This document shows, piece after piece, positions 1-7,463 of a stretch of 49,551 bases of DNA. The notes under the pieces were generated by a model that searched no databases, was not told the origin of the DNA, and was given only the letters and a program-made list of their open reading frames with translations. The translations under genes were made by a program, and so were the position numbers. Within the stretch, counting starts at the first letter, position 1. The number at the start of each line of letters is the position of its first letter. This DNA comes from Alphaproteobacteria bacterium (GTDB taxonomy: Bacteria; Pseudomonadota; Alphaproteobacteria; UBA9219; RGZA01), in the NCBI GenBank assembly GCA_033762625.1, contig JANRLI010000006.1:1-49551 (forward strand). The letters run 5' to 3'.

Positions 1-5
1 ACGCC

Positions 6-341
6 ATGCCTTACGTAGTTCGCGATGCAGAGGGTAAAGTATCAAAAGTAAGTGTACGCCCTATTCCCGGCGCGGACATGCTGCCGCATGACCATGCCGA
101 TGTGCTGACCTTCATGCAGGCCAAGGGTATTGAAACCAAAATTATTGCAGAATCCATCAGCGAATTGCGCAGAACCGACAGCGAAATGTCCCGCGCTGTT
201 GAAGACGTAATTACAGCCTTATTGAAAAAGAATATCCTGAAGATGACCGATTTGCCAAAAGCGGTGCAAGACCGTATCGCCTTCCGCGTGAAGATGCGTA
301 TGCAAATTCAGGAAACCTACGACCGCGCTTCGCAGCGTTAA
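6..341 (+). CDS. small conserved protein, 'tryptophan synthase beta-like' family
   Basis: This is a 111-residue soluble protein with no signal peptide or membrane segment. It opens with MPYVVRDAEGK and is mostly charged and helical after residue 30. Short alphaproteobacterial proteins with this opening are commonly annotated 'tryptophan synthase subunit beta-like', although they have no PLP fold; I recognise the family only by resemblance. The ATG lies five bases from the window edge, so its ribosome site and upstream neighbour cannot be judged. A strong intrinsic terminator follows within 20 bases of the stop codon, so this is the last gene of its transcript. Function unknown. Confidence 0.75.
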   Translation: MPYVVRDAEGKVSKVSVRPIPGADMLPHDHADVLTFMQAKGIETKIIAESISELRRTDSEMSRAVEDVITALLKKNILKMTDLPKAVQDRIAFRVKMRMQIQETYDRASQR

Positions 342-343
342 GC

Positions 344-1387
344 TCAAGCGTCTGCAGAAGGGCGGCCAGACCGCCCTTTTTTTAATGCCTCATCGTTACG
401 CATAGCTGCTGCCCTTGAAATGATGTGATCTGCGGTATCACATATTTCTGCAAATTCAGTATAAACCGTTTTACCACCCATTGAATGAGGAAGCTTGATA
501 TTGCGCTGCTCCTTGTTTTTTTCATTCCATTCACGCATTGCAGCAATATATTCAGGAATATAATCACCGCGCTTCACAAGATGGAAGAACACTTTTCTAA
601 GCTCAAAGCTGGCAGGATCAAAATAAAGCTTATGTGCCACGGGCTCTATCGCTATTGCAGCCATCTCTTTTGCATGCATTGTGCTGCCCTGATCCAACTG
701 CACTAGCATGTTGATGATAGCGGTTGCATAGATACTTTCGCCAAGCAAGTCATCGGGTTTGATATCCTGCTTACAAAACTCCGCAAATCGTGTTTTGTCA
801 TCCAATCTTGAACACAGTGTTTCGCTTGCATTGCTAAACGCGGATACTTGCGCAGTAGTTCTTTCTAATTTTTTACGAAGGCTCGCAATATTCTTACTGG
901 CCTCATCTAATGTTGAAGATGTAATAGCCTGCATTACCGTAGCAACATCGTCCGCGCTGATGCTGTTTATTTGATCCAACGTAAGTGGTTTTTCTTCATC
1001 CGCAATCATTTCGATTACTTTGGGCATAATAGCTGCAATTTCCGTTTCCTGTAGCCCGAATTTCTCCATATAGCCGTCAAACGCAGCTTTTTCCGATCCG
1101 GATATTTCGGGAATGCCCTCTTCGCCTAAATGAGCCTGGTTTAAAAAATGACGGCTCATAATTTTAATGACTTCAGCCAAAGCACCTCTACGTTCAGGCA
1201 AATGTACTCGGTCAAATTTTGCACGCGATGAATTAACCAGCATGTCGATCGCATCTTGCACGCGATTAAATTCAGGAGAGTTATCTACAAGCCCTTTTCT
1301 TAGCTCTTTTCCGGCATCTATAATCTGCTGATATGATGAAAGCGGCGAAACGCCCAACACCTTATACGGATTAATTGTAGTGTTCAT
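344..1387 (-). CDS. J-domain-like protein lacking HPD (paralogue 1)
   Basis: The protein has 347 residues when started at the ATG at 1387, which follows GGGAG by about 10 nt; a longer frame begins at 1420 but has no better ribosome site. Residues 5-60 read like a J domain (NPYKVLGVSP, a helix, then SRAKFDRVHLP in the position of DnaJ's helix IV), but the HPD tripeptide that stimulates Hsp70 is missing. The rest is helical with no cysteine cluster, zinc finger or membrane segment. It shares a motif with the next gene (V-x-LP-x-R followed by an E-V-x-x-x-x helix; FG-x(3)-EI/EV; DD near residue 150), so the two are paralogues. Its last 12 codons form the terminator of the opposing gene. Function unknown; an Hsp70-independent adaptor or scaffold is a guess. 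Confidence 0.75.
   Translation of the reverse strand: MNTTINPYKVLGVSPLSSYQQIIDAGKELRKGLVDNSPEFNRVQDAIDMLVNSSRAKFDRVHLPERRGALAEVIKIMSRHFLNQAHLGEEGIPEISGSEKAAFDGYMEKFGLQETEIAAIMPKVIEMIADEEKPLTLDQINSISADDVATVMQAITSSTLDEASKNIASLRKKLERTTAQVSAFSNASETLCSRLDDKTRFAEFCKQDIKPDDLLGESIYATAIINMLVQLDQGSTMHAKEMAAIAIEPVAHKLYFDPASFELRKVFFHLVKRGDYIPEYIAAMREWNEKNKEQRNIKLPHSMGGKTVYTEFAEICDTADHIISRAAAMRNDEALKKGRSGRPSADA
359..383 (+). terminator. intrinsic terminator of the first gene
   Basis: AGGGCGG (359-365) pairs with CCGCCCT (371-377) across a 5-nt loop and is followed by a run of seven T's. It terminates the plus-strand gene ending at 341. It lies entirely inside the 3' end of the convergent minus-strand gene and encodes part of that protein's C-terminus. 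Confidence 0.85.
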
Positions 1388-1488
1388 AAAAAATATCTCC
1401 CAGAAACATAACTGGGTCATATACTAACTTATGCAGGTGTAATTGAGGTGACGATTAATACTTGCTGTTAAAGTTAACGGCAAAATTC

Positions 1489-1496
1489 ATGGTTAA
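1489..1496 (-). promoter_or_regulatory. CtrA-like half-site upstream of J-like paralogue 1
   Basis: The minus strand reads TTAACCAT, the strong half of the alphaproteobacterial CtrA box. It lies about 100 bp upstream of the start at 1387. No second TTAA sits at the canonical 7-nt distance, so this is a half-site only. Further TTAA elements occur at 1468-1471 and 1474-1477. Confidence 0.3.
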
Positions 1497-1550
1497 TTAA
1501 AATCTTATTCGTAGTGGGATGTAGCCATTCGCACTAATAATCGCGCGCAA

Positions 1551-2945
1551 TCAATCAATAAAACAAATATCGTTGGGATTGGCTTGCCCAGCATAACGCA
1601 GTTGCGTTGGGCGCTCTGCTACGCGCAAACGGGCGTCTTTGATAATGGCGGCAAGCTTATCATGCAGATCCTGTTGGCTGCTTTTATCGCGGCGTTTATT
1701 GGCTGCATCTAATCCGTTCAGCAGCTCGTGGGAAATCATTCCTTTTTCCAGCATAACATCCAGCAATTCTGTATATTTTACGCCCTTGGGGTCTGCGCCA
1801 GATGGATGATGATAAAGCTTATGTACCAGTCCTTTGATGGCCGCCTGACCCAAATCGGTACGCACCGTGACCACTTCGATTGCCTGCTTGACCAGCATTC
1901 CGCCATCACCTTGTGGTGAATTATCACGGAAACAATAGCGTTCAAATTCATCATAGCTGAACGCATCCGGATTGAGTGTCAACACAACGCTGAATAAATT
2001 GAAGGCCTGCGTTTCTTCGGTTGTTCTGGTCGAATGCGCCAATCCATCAAACACATATTTACTGATGTTGTCCGTAAACACTTTGGTGAATGCCAGCGCC
2101 GGGTTTTGATACAGTGCGGCAGCAATATTGCCCAATACCGCACGGTATTCATGGCGGTAGTTATTGATGCGGTTTTGTGTATGGTTCGCTTTGGCAAGTG
2201 CAATAATCCACTCAGCCTTGAAATGCCCTGCATCCACTTCCGCGAAGTATTTTGCGAGCACATCAACATCTTTGGGATGCTCCAGCATATCGGTAATCAG
2301 CGCCGCCAGCTCGCGGTTCTTGGCATCAACGATTTCGGTATAAAGCATAGGGTGCTTTAAAACCGTTGCCGAAGCCTTTGTACCGCCAGGGTTTTTGGCT
2401 TCTGCGCGGAAGCTTTGTGATGTTGATTTGGCTAAATCCCGTTCCTGCTCACTCAACCGGTTTTTTCTAACTGCATAAATCGCACTTAAAATATCATCCG
2501 GTGTCATGGTGGCCATCACCACCTGCGCATCGGCATGATGTTCTAGCGGGTGTAGGCGCGATAATTCGGTGCTAATCCATTCGACTTCCTGACGGGTAAC
2601 GCCGAATTCAACCGCAATGCGCTTAAAGGTGATTTCCAGTTTGTTGGTAAGCTCACCATCTTTATCAACCGGATACACAGCGCCCAGCCCTACTTCGACC
2701 AGCAACCGCACAACTTCCAGAATGGCTTCGGCGCGCAGCGGTAAATAGACCGCATCATACCCCGCACGGTTTGCTTCGCTGCGCAGAACTTCATAGGCAT
2801 CGGATTTCTGGCGGAATTCGGTGTAGCCTTCAATGGTGCTTAAATCGCGACGTGATTTGGCCAAACGGAATGCATCGTGAATTTCGGTTTGAGAGGCGTA
2901 TGGATGCGTTCCTAGCACCGCATAATATGACCTTTGTTCCGACAT
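1551..2945 (-). CDS. J-domain-like protein lacking HPD (paralogue 2)
   Basis: The protein has 464 residues from the ATG at 2945; a TTG four codons upstream also opens the frame. Residues 5-65 resemble a J domain: SYYAVLGTHPYAS, EIHDAFRLAK, a middle helix, then AYEVLRSEANRAGYDAVYLP. No HPD follows helix II. The next 100 residues align by eye with paralogue 1, and the remaining 260 are an extended helical region with no recognised domain, signal or membrane span. It is encoded in tandem with paralogue 1, separated by about 160 bp, and may have its own promoter. The family is unknown to me. Because it lacks HPD, a standard DnaJ co-chaperone role is unlikely. Confidence 0.8.
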   Translation of the reverse strand: MSEQRSYYAVLGTHPYASQTEIHDAFRLAKSRRDLSTIEGYTEFRQKSDAYEVLRSEANRAGYDAVYLPLRAEAILEVVRLLVEVGLGAVYPVDKDGELTNKLEITFKRIAVEFGVTRQEVEWISTELSRLHPLEHHADAQVVMATMTPDDILSAIYAVRKNRLSEQERDLAKSTSQSFRAEAKNPGGTKASATVLKHPMLYTEIVDAKNRELAALITDMLEHPKDVDVLAKYFAEVDAGHFKAEWIIALAKANHTQNRINNYRHEYRAVLGNIAAALYQNPALAFTKVFTDNISKYVFDGLAHSTRTTEETQAFNLFSVVLTLNPDAFSYDEFERYCFRDNSPQGDGGMLVKQAIEVVTVRTDLGQAAIKGLVHKLYHHPSGADPKGVKYTELLDVMLEKGMISHELLNGLDAANKRRDKSSQQDLHDKLAAIIKDARLRVAERPTQLRYAGQANPNDICFID

Positions 2946-3028
2946 GTATGCTCGCAAGGCATGTGTGGAAATATGTAACTGTGCCGGTAATCGTATTCTT
3001 AAAGTTTTTCTTAAATACTACCAATTAT

Positions 3029-3048
3029 GGTTAACGGAACGGTTAACC
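3029..3048. promoter_or_regulatory. GGTTAAC palindrome with CtrA-like half-site
   Basis: GGTTAAC and GTTAACC face each other across 6 nt. On the minus strand the inner arm extends to TTAACCAT (3027-3034), a CtrA half-site; the two TTAA elements are 8 nt apart rather than the canonical 7. It sits about 85 bp upstream of J-like paralogue 2 and overlaps the stop codon of the NAD synthase gene upstream. Confidence 0.35.
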
Positions 3049-4707
3049 GAAGAATTTATTGGTAATCGGATAACGGCGCTCCCGGCCAAAGCTGTGGGCA
3101 GTTATTTTAACGCCCGGCGGCGCTTGGCGACGTTTATACTCAGAAAACTTCAGCATCTTGAGCACTTTGGTTACCGTTGCTTCATCATGTCCGCGGCCAA
3201 TAACATCCTTTATGCCCATTTCCCGTTCCACAAGGCACTGGATAATGTCGTCCAGCTGTGCATATGGCGGCAAGGTATCCTGATCCACCTGATTGGGCTT
3301 TAACTCCGCGCTTGGCGGGCGGGTAATAATGCGTTCCGGCATGACAAAGCCTTGCGGGCCAAGCCCAATTGCTGGCTTATTTACATTGCGCCATTTGCAT
3401 AAACGGAAGACCAGCGTTTTATAGACATCCTTAATTAAAGCAAAACCGCCGCACATATCACCATATAGCGTTGCGTATCCGGTTGCCATTTCGGATTTAT
3501 TGCCGGTTGCCACCACCATGTGGCCATAGGTGTTGGAAAGCGTCATCAATATCAACCCGCGCAAACGCGATTGCACGTTCTGGTCGGCGATGTCGGTGTT
3601 GAACCCTTTGCTATGCGGCTTCACGGCATTGCCGAGCGCTTTCATGCCTTCTTCAATCGAAATGGTTTTATATTCGCAGCCAAGCATGGTGCTGGCCTTT
3701 TGTGCATCTTCCAGACTGTCTTTTGATGTATAGGGTGATGGCATCATCACATTAATAACCTTGTCTTTGCCAAGTGCATCAACAGCCAACGCAGAAACCA
3801 AGGCACTATCAATCCCGCCAGACATACCAATTAGCACACCGGGAAAATTATTTTTTGTAACGTAATCGCGCAACGCAAGCGTAAGCGCGGAATAAATGCT
3901 CTCCTCCTCACCCAGCGGTTTTGTAACTTCTTCCTGACGTGGAACCCAATGTTCACCCTGCTTATGCCAATAGGTGAGCTGCACTTTCTCCTGATATTGG
4001 CCTAGATTAACGCATTCTTCGCCTTTGGTATTCATCACAAATGAACCGCCATCAAATAACAATTCATCCTGCCCGCCGAGCTGGTTCACATACACAATCG
4101 GCAATCCGGTTTCCTTGATGCGCGCAGTCATAATCGCACGACGCACCAGTGGTTTATCTGTTTCAAACGGGCTGGCATTAATCGTGACAAGAATATTTGC
4201 GCCGCGGCGTTTAAGCGATGCGGCGCGTTCCTTGCTCCACATATCTTCGCAGATGGTCACGCCAATACGCGCGCCTTTGATTAGGAATGGCTCGCCATCA
4301 TCCTTACCGCCAAAGCTGAATACACGTTTGTCGTCAAATACGCCGTAGTTGGGTAAATCGTATTTATACCAAACCTGTTCGATCTTGCCGTTCATCAGCA
4401 ACGCAGCAGCATTATACGGGTTACCACCTTCCGAATTTTTCCAAGGAAGGCCGATAATCAACGCGGCGGAATTTTTGGTAACCAGCGCCAGTTCTTCAGC
4501 GGCCTTCATGCACGCATCTACATAAGTCGGGCGCAGCGTCAAATCTTCCGGTGGATAGGCGCTGATGGATAATTCGGACGTCACAATCAAATCAGCGCCC
4601 TGATTGGCCGCGTTTTGATGCACGATTTTGATTTTTTCGGCATTTGCCGCAATCCCCCCGATAGTCAGGTTTAATTGGGCGAGCGCGATGATGAGGGGTT
4701 CTGACAT
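3043..4707 (-). CDS. nadE: glutamine-dependent NAD+ synthase
   Basis: Converts deamido-NAD+ to NAD+ using ATP and glutamine-derived ammonia, the last step of NAD synthesis. The 554 residues match the two-domain form. The N-terminal nitrilase-like glutaminase domain (about 1-265) has the catalytic triad candidates E45, K115 and C153 (ICEDMW). The C-terminal synthetase domain has the PP-loop SGGIDSAL at 296-303. Glutamine can therefore serve as nitrogen donor. No clear Shine-Dalgarno sequence precedes the ATG; the upstream bases are an AT-rich ATATAT stretch. It reads toward the J-like pair but is separated from them by a possible promoter region. Confidence 0.97.
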   Translation of the reverse strand: MSEPLIIALAQLNLTIGGIAANAEKIKIVHQNAANQGADLIVTSELSISAYPPEDLTLRPTYVDACMKAAEELALVTKNSAALIIGLPWKNSEGGNPYNAAALLMNGKIEQVWYKYDLPNYGVFDDKRVFSFGGKDDGEPFLIKGARIGVTICEDMWSKERAASLKRRGANILVTINASPFETDKPLVRRAIMTARIKETGLPIVYVNQLGGQDELLFDGGSFVMNTKGEECVNLGQYQEKVQLTYWHKQGEHWVPRQEEVTKPLGEEESIYSALTLALRDYVTKNNFPGVLIGMSGGIDSALVSALAVDALGKDKVINVMMPSPYTSKDSLEDAQKASTMLGCEYKTISIEEGMKALGNAVKPHSKGFNTDIADQNVQSRLRGLILMTLSNTYGHMVVATGNKSEMATGYATLYGDMCGGFALIKDVYKTLVFRLCKWRNVNKPAIGLGPQGFVMPERIITRPPSAELKPNQVDQDTLPPYAQLDDIIQCLVEREMGIKDVIGRGHDEATVTKVLKMLKFSEYKRRQAPPGVKITAHSFGRERRYPITNKFFG

Positions 4708-4845
4708 AATATATATTAGAGATGCGTAATGCTTTAACCCCTGTATTTAAAACTATTTTGGTTCAATTATCAAAATGATGTTTCGGTTTTGGCTTTTTTT
4801 TGCTAGAAATCGCCCATAAAGTCACACTTCTGCAAGGCTCGTTTC

Positions 4846-5148
4846 ATGTCCGACAACGAAAATTCAAATTCACACCAAAGCCCAATTGAAGACCAAATCA
4901 AAAGTCAGGTTCAGGATACGGGAACTTGGGTCCGTCTGTTCTTCATGGTTTTGTTCATGGTCATTTTTTATATCGTATTTGCGATTACGGGTGTTGTTGC
5001 CGTCATTCAATTTGTGACGCGTATTTTAACTGGAAAACCATTGGGCAGCTTACAGGATTTCAATGCAAAGCTCGCGGAATATGCGCGCGACCTTGTGGCC
5101 TATATTACCTACGCATCGGATGCAAAGCCGTTTCCTTTTAAAGAATAA
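4846..5148 (+). CDS. DUF4389 family membrane protein
   Basis: A 100-residue inner-membrane protein with a hydrophilic N-terminus (about 25 residues), a long hydrophobic segment (about 30-60) that could form one or two helices, and a conserved-looking tail with a RILTGKPLG motif and an aromatic/charged end. This matches DUF4389 proteins of proteobacteria, whose role is unknown. It stands alone on the plus strand between two minus-strand genes, with about 140 bp of AT-rich sequence upstream for its own promoter. It ends 7 bp from the convergent hydrolase. Confidence 0.8.
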   Translation: MSDNENSNSHQSPIEDQIKSQVQDTGTWVRLFFMVLFMVIFYIVFAITGVVAVIQFVTRILTGKPLGSLQDFNAKLAEYARDLVAYITYASDAKPFPFKE

Positions 5149-5155
5149 CGGCTAA

Positions 5156-5860
5156 TTATTTTTCGGAAATTCCAAGCCACTTTTTCAAAATTTTGTTCAC
5201 AGGCGCTGGCTGCTCTAATGGCGCGAGGTGTCCTGCGCCGGGAATGATATGCAACTCCGCGCCCTTGATAAAGTTTGCCATTTCTTGCGCATGCTCAGGC
5301 GAGGTGAGCGCATCTTGCTCCCCACAAATAATCGTGGTTGGTACGGTGATAAGTGACAGATGCGGGCGGCTATCAATGCGACCTAAAATTGCTTTTTGCT
5401 GATTTAAGAAAGCATGCATGCCCACCCTGCCCGCCATATCGATAATCAACTTCGTTAGTTCTTCATCTTGCAACCGTGACGCAGCGATGAGCATGGGTAG
5501 CAAGCGCGGCGTCACACCTTTAAAGTCGCCCTTTTGCGCGAGTTGGATAAGACCGCGGCGTTTCCTGCGGCTTTCATCCGTATCAGGACGCGCCGATGTA
5601 TCAATCAGTGCAAGCTGCGTGATTCGTTGTGGCGCTTGGCGCATTAGCTCCATCGCCACATACCCGCCCATGGAAAGCCCTGCCAAAGCAAAGCTGTCAG
5701 GTGCCATGGAAAGCACGGTTTTAGCTAATTCAGGCATGCTGTCATGCCCTGTTAAATCGGGCACAATAACGTCAACATAAGCGCCTAAGGCATTGATTTG
5801 ATGCTGCCAAAGGGCTTTATCGCAAAGCAAGCCAGGCAGTAGAACAAGCGTTGGTTTCAC
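5156..5860 (-). CDS. alpha/beta hydrolase
   Basis: A 234-residue cytoplasmic alpha/beta-hydrolase. The oxyanion region LLPGLLCD is at 7-14, the nucleophile elbow GLSMGG places Ser63, and the C-terminal part carries CGEQDALTSPE (candidate Asp) and GAGHLAPLEQP (candidate His), completing the triad. The lid region is short. No lipase lid, signal peptide or neighbour indicates the substrate; family members include esterases and ring-cleavage hydrolases. It is a single gene divergent from the DEAD-box helicase. Confidence 0.9.
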   Translation of the reverse strand: MKPTLVLLPGLLCDKALWQHQINALGAYVDVIVPDLTGHDSMPELAKTVLSMAPDSFALAGLSMGGYVAMELMRQAPQRITQLALIDTSARPDTDESRRKRRGLIQLAQKGDFKGVTPRLLPMLIAASRLQDEELTKLIIDMAGRVGMHAFLNQQKAILGRIDSRPHLSLITVPTTIICGEQDALTSPEHAQEMANFIKGAELHIIPGAGHLAPLEQPAPVNKILKKWLGISEK

Positions 5861-5907
5861 GGGTTAAAATGCACCTTTTCCTTAGAATGCGGGATTGAAG
5901 AGTACAG

Positions 5908-6009
5908 GGGCTTTATGCTAAGTCATGCCGCGATGCAAGAGGCTTGCATCTGAAAAAGCCGAAAGATGTGAAAGCCCATAGCGGCTTTTGAAGAAATTGT
6001 GAGGAAGAG
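5908..6009 (+). promoter_or_regulatory. structured leader of the DEAD-box helicase gene
   Basis: Three elements can be seen. Hairpin 1 is GATGCAAG (5932-5939) with CTTGCATC (5943-5950), a perfect 8-bp stem with a 3-nt loop. Hairpin 2 is AAAAGCCG (5954-5961) with CGGCTTTT (5982-5989). The loop of hairpin 2 carries AAAGCCC (5971-5977), complementary to GGGCTTT (5908-5914), which overlaps the ribosome site of a 12-codon upstream ORF. The helicase ribosome site GAGGAAGAG follows at 6001-6009. The layout resembles a translational attenuator, but this is inference from pairing alone. Confidence 0.45.
5915..5953 (+). CDS. possible leader peptide (12 codons)
   Basis: ATG at 5915 opens a 12-codon ORF (MLSHAAMQEACI) ending in TGA at 5951-5953. 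AGGGG lies 4 nt upstream. Its second half runs through hairpin 1, so ribosome passage would melt that stem. Such short ORFs arise by chance, and only its position in the structured leader makes it worth listing. Confidence 0.25.
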   Translation: MLSHAAMQEACI

Positions 6010-7428
6010 TTGTTATTTAGCGAATTGGGCTTAAAGCCCGAGATTTTAGCTGCGCTTGAAGAGCGCGGATATAAAGAACCCACCCCCATCCAAGAATTAG
6101 CCATCCCTTATGTACTCATGGGGCGTGACGTACTTGGATGCGCGCAAACAGGTACGGGTAAAACCGCAGGCTTCGCCCTGCCGATGATTGAAATTCTATC
6201 ATCCGGAAAAGCAAAGGCACGCATGCCGCGCTCGATCATTTTGGAACCTACGCGCGAATTGGCGGCACAGGTAGCTGAGAATTTCAATTACTATGGCAAG
6301 GGATTGAATTTATCCGTCGCATTACTCACCGGCGGCCAAGGTATGGAAGACCAGATTAAAAAGCTGGAACGCGGCGTAGATGTGCTAATCGTAACACCGG
6401 GCCGTATGCTTGATTTATACGAACGGGGCAATGTCATGCTTCATGACATCAAGATTTTCGTGATTGATGAAGCCGACCGCATGCTCGATATGGGCTTTAT
6501 CCCTGACATTGAAAAAATCGCAGGCATTTTGCCAAAAATTCGTCAAACTCTCTTCTTCTCGGCTACCATGCCGGCTGAAATCAAGAAGCTCGCTGATAAA
6601 TTCCTCATGAACCCAAAGGAAGTATCGGTTTCTGCGCCAGCAACTACAGCCAGCACAGTTGAACAAAGCATCGTGCGTCTTGGTTTCAAACAAAAACGTG
6701 AAGCGCTGAGAACCCTTTTAAAACAACACGAATTCAAAAGCGCATTCGTATTTTGCAACCGCAAGAAAGATATCAATATACTGGTTGAATCCTTGCAACG
6801 TCATGGCTTCTCCGCGGCGGGCTTGCATGGCGATATGGTTCAAACCAAACGCAATGAAGCCTTGGATAAATTCAAAAAAGGTGAAATTGCATTATTGATT
6901 TGCAGCGATGTAGCTGCGCGCGGCCTTGATATTAAAGGCGTGGATGCCGTGTTTAACTTCGATGTGCCATTTGATGCCGATAGCTACGTTCACCGTATTG
7001 GCCGCACAGGCCGTGCAGGTGCAGATGGCAAGGCATTCACATTTGTAACGTCGGATGATGACAAGCTGCTCGCCAATATCGTCGCACTTATCAAAAAAGA
7101 AATTCCTGAAGTGAAGGTTGAAGGGTTAACAGAACAAGGTTCCGACACCCCGCACCCGCATTTCAAATCACGCCATGAACGCGGTGAAAGCCGCACAACT
7201 AATCGGGGTGATAATCGTGGCGAACGTCGTGAATCCCGCCCTGAACGTAATCGTGACCGTTACAAAGGTGAGCGAAACGGCCGTTCCGGCCAGAATCACG
7301 AACGTGGTCAAGAACAGCCCAGTGATAACGCAGATTCAAATGTAGTGGGCTTTGGTGACGATTTGCCAGCCTTCCTGCGTGGCACCCGCCAGAAAATGAC
7401 TTCGCTTGCGAAAGAAAAAATCGTTTAA
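6010..7428 (+). CDS. DEAD-box ATP-dependent RNA helicase
   Basis: Unwinds RNA duplexes using ATP; relatives (RhlE/DeaD/SrmB type) act in ribosome assembly and cold-stress RNA remodelling. The 472 residues hold a full helicase core: a Q motif near 20-28, Walker A AQTGTGKT 45-52, PTREL 80-84, DEAD 153-156, SAT 184-186, then the C-terminal RecA domain with ARGLDIKGV and HRIGRTGR. The last 90 residues are an Arg/Gly/Glu-rich tail of the RNA-binding kind, followed by a short end with FLRG. Translation starts at TTG (6010) after GAGGAAGAG; an in-frame stop at 5989-5991 leaves no room for an ATG start. The structured leader and weak start codon suggest post-transcriptional control. Confidence 0.95.
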   Translation: MLFSELGLKPEILAALEERGYKEPTPIQELAIPYVLMGRDVLGCAQTGTGKTAGFALPMIEILSSGKAKARMPRSIILEPTRELAAQVAENFNYYGKGLNLSVALLTGGQGMEDQIKKLERGVDVLIVTPGRMLDLYERGNVMLHDIKIFVIDEADRMLDMGFIPDIEKIAGILPKIRQTLFFSATMPAEIKKLADKFLMNPKEVSVSAPATTASTVEQSIVRLGFKQKREALRTLLKQHEFKSAFVFCNRKKDINILVESLQRHGFSAAGLHGDMVQTKRNEALDKFKKGEIALLICSDVAARGLDIKGVDAVFNFDVPFDADSYVHRIGRTGRAGADGKAFTFVTSDDDKLLANIVALIKKEIPEVKVEGLTEQGSDTPHPHFKSRHERGESRTTNRGDNRGERRESRPERNRDRYKGERNGRSGQNHERGQEQPSDNADSNVVGFGDDLPAFLRGTRQKMTSLAKEKIV

Positions 7429-7463
7429 TCAATCCCTTATCTAGGTTTCTTCAGGTTTAGGGC

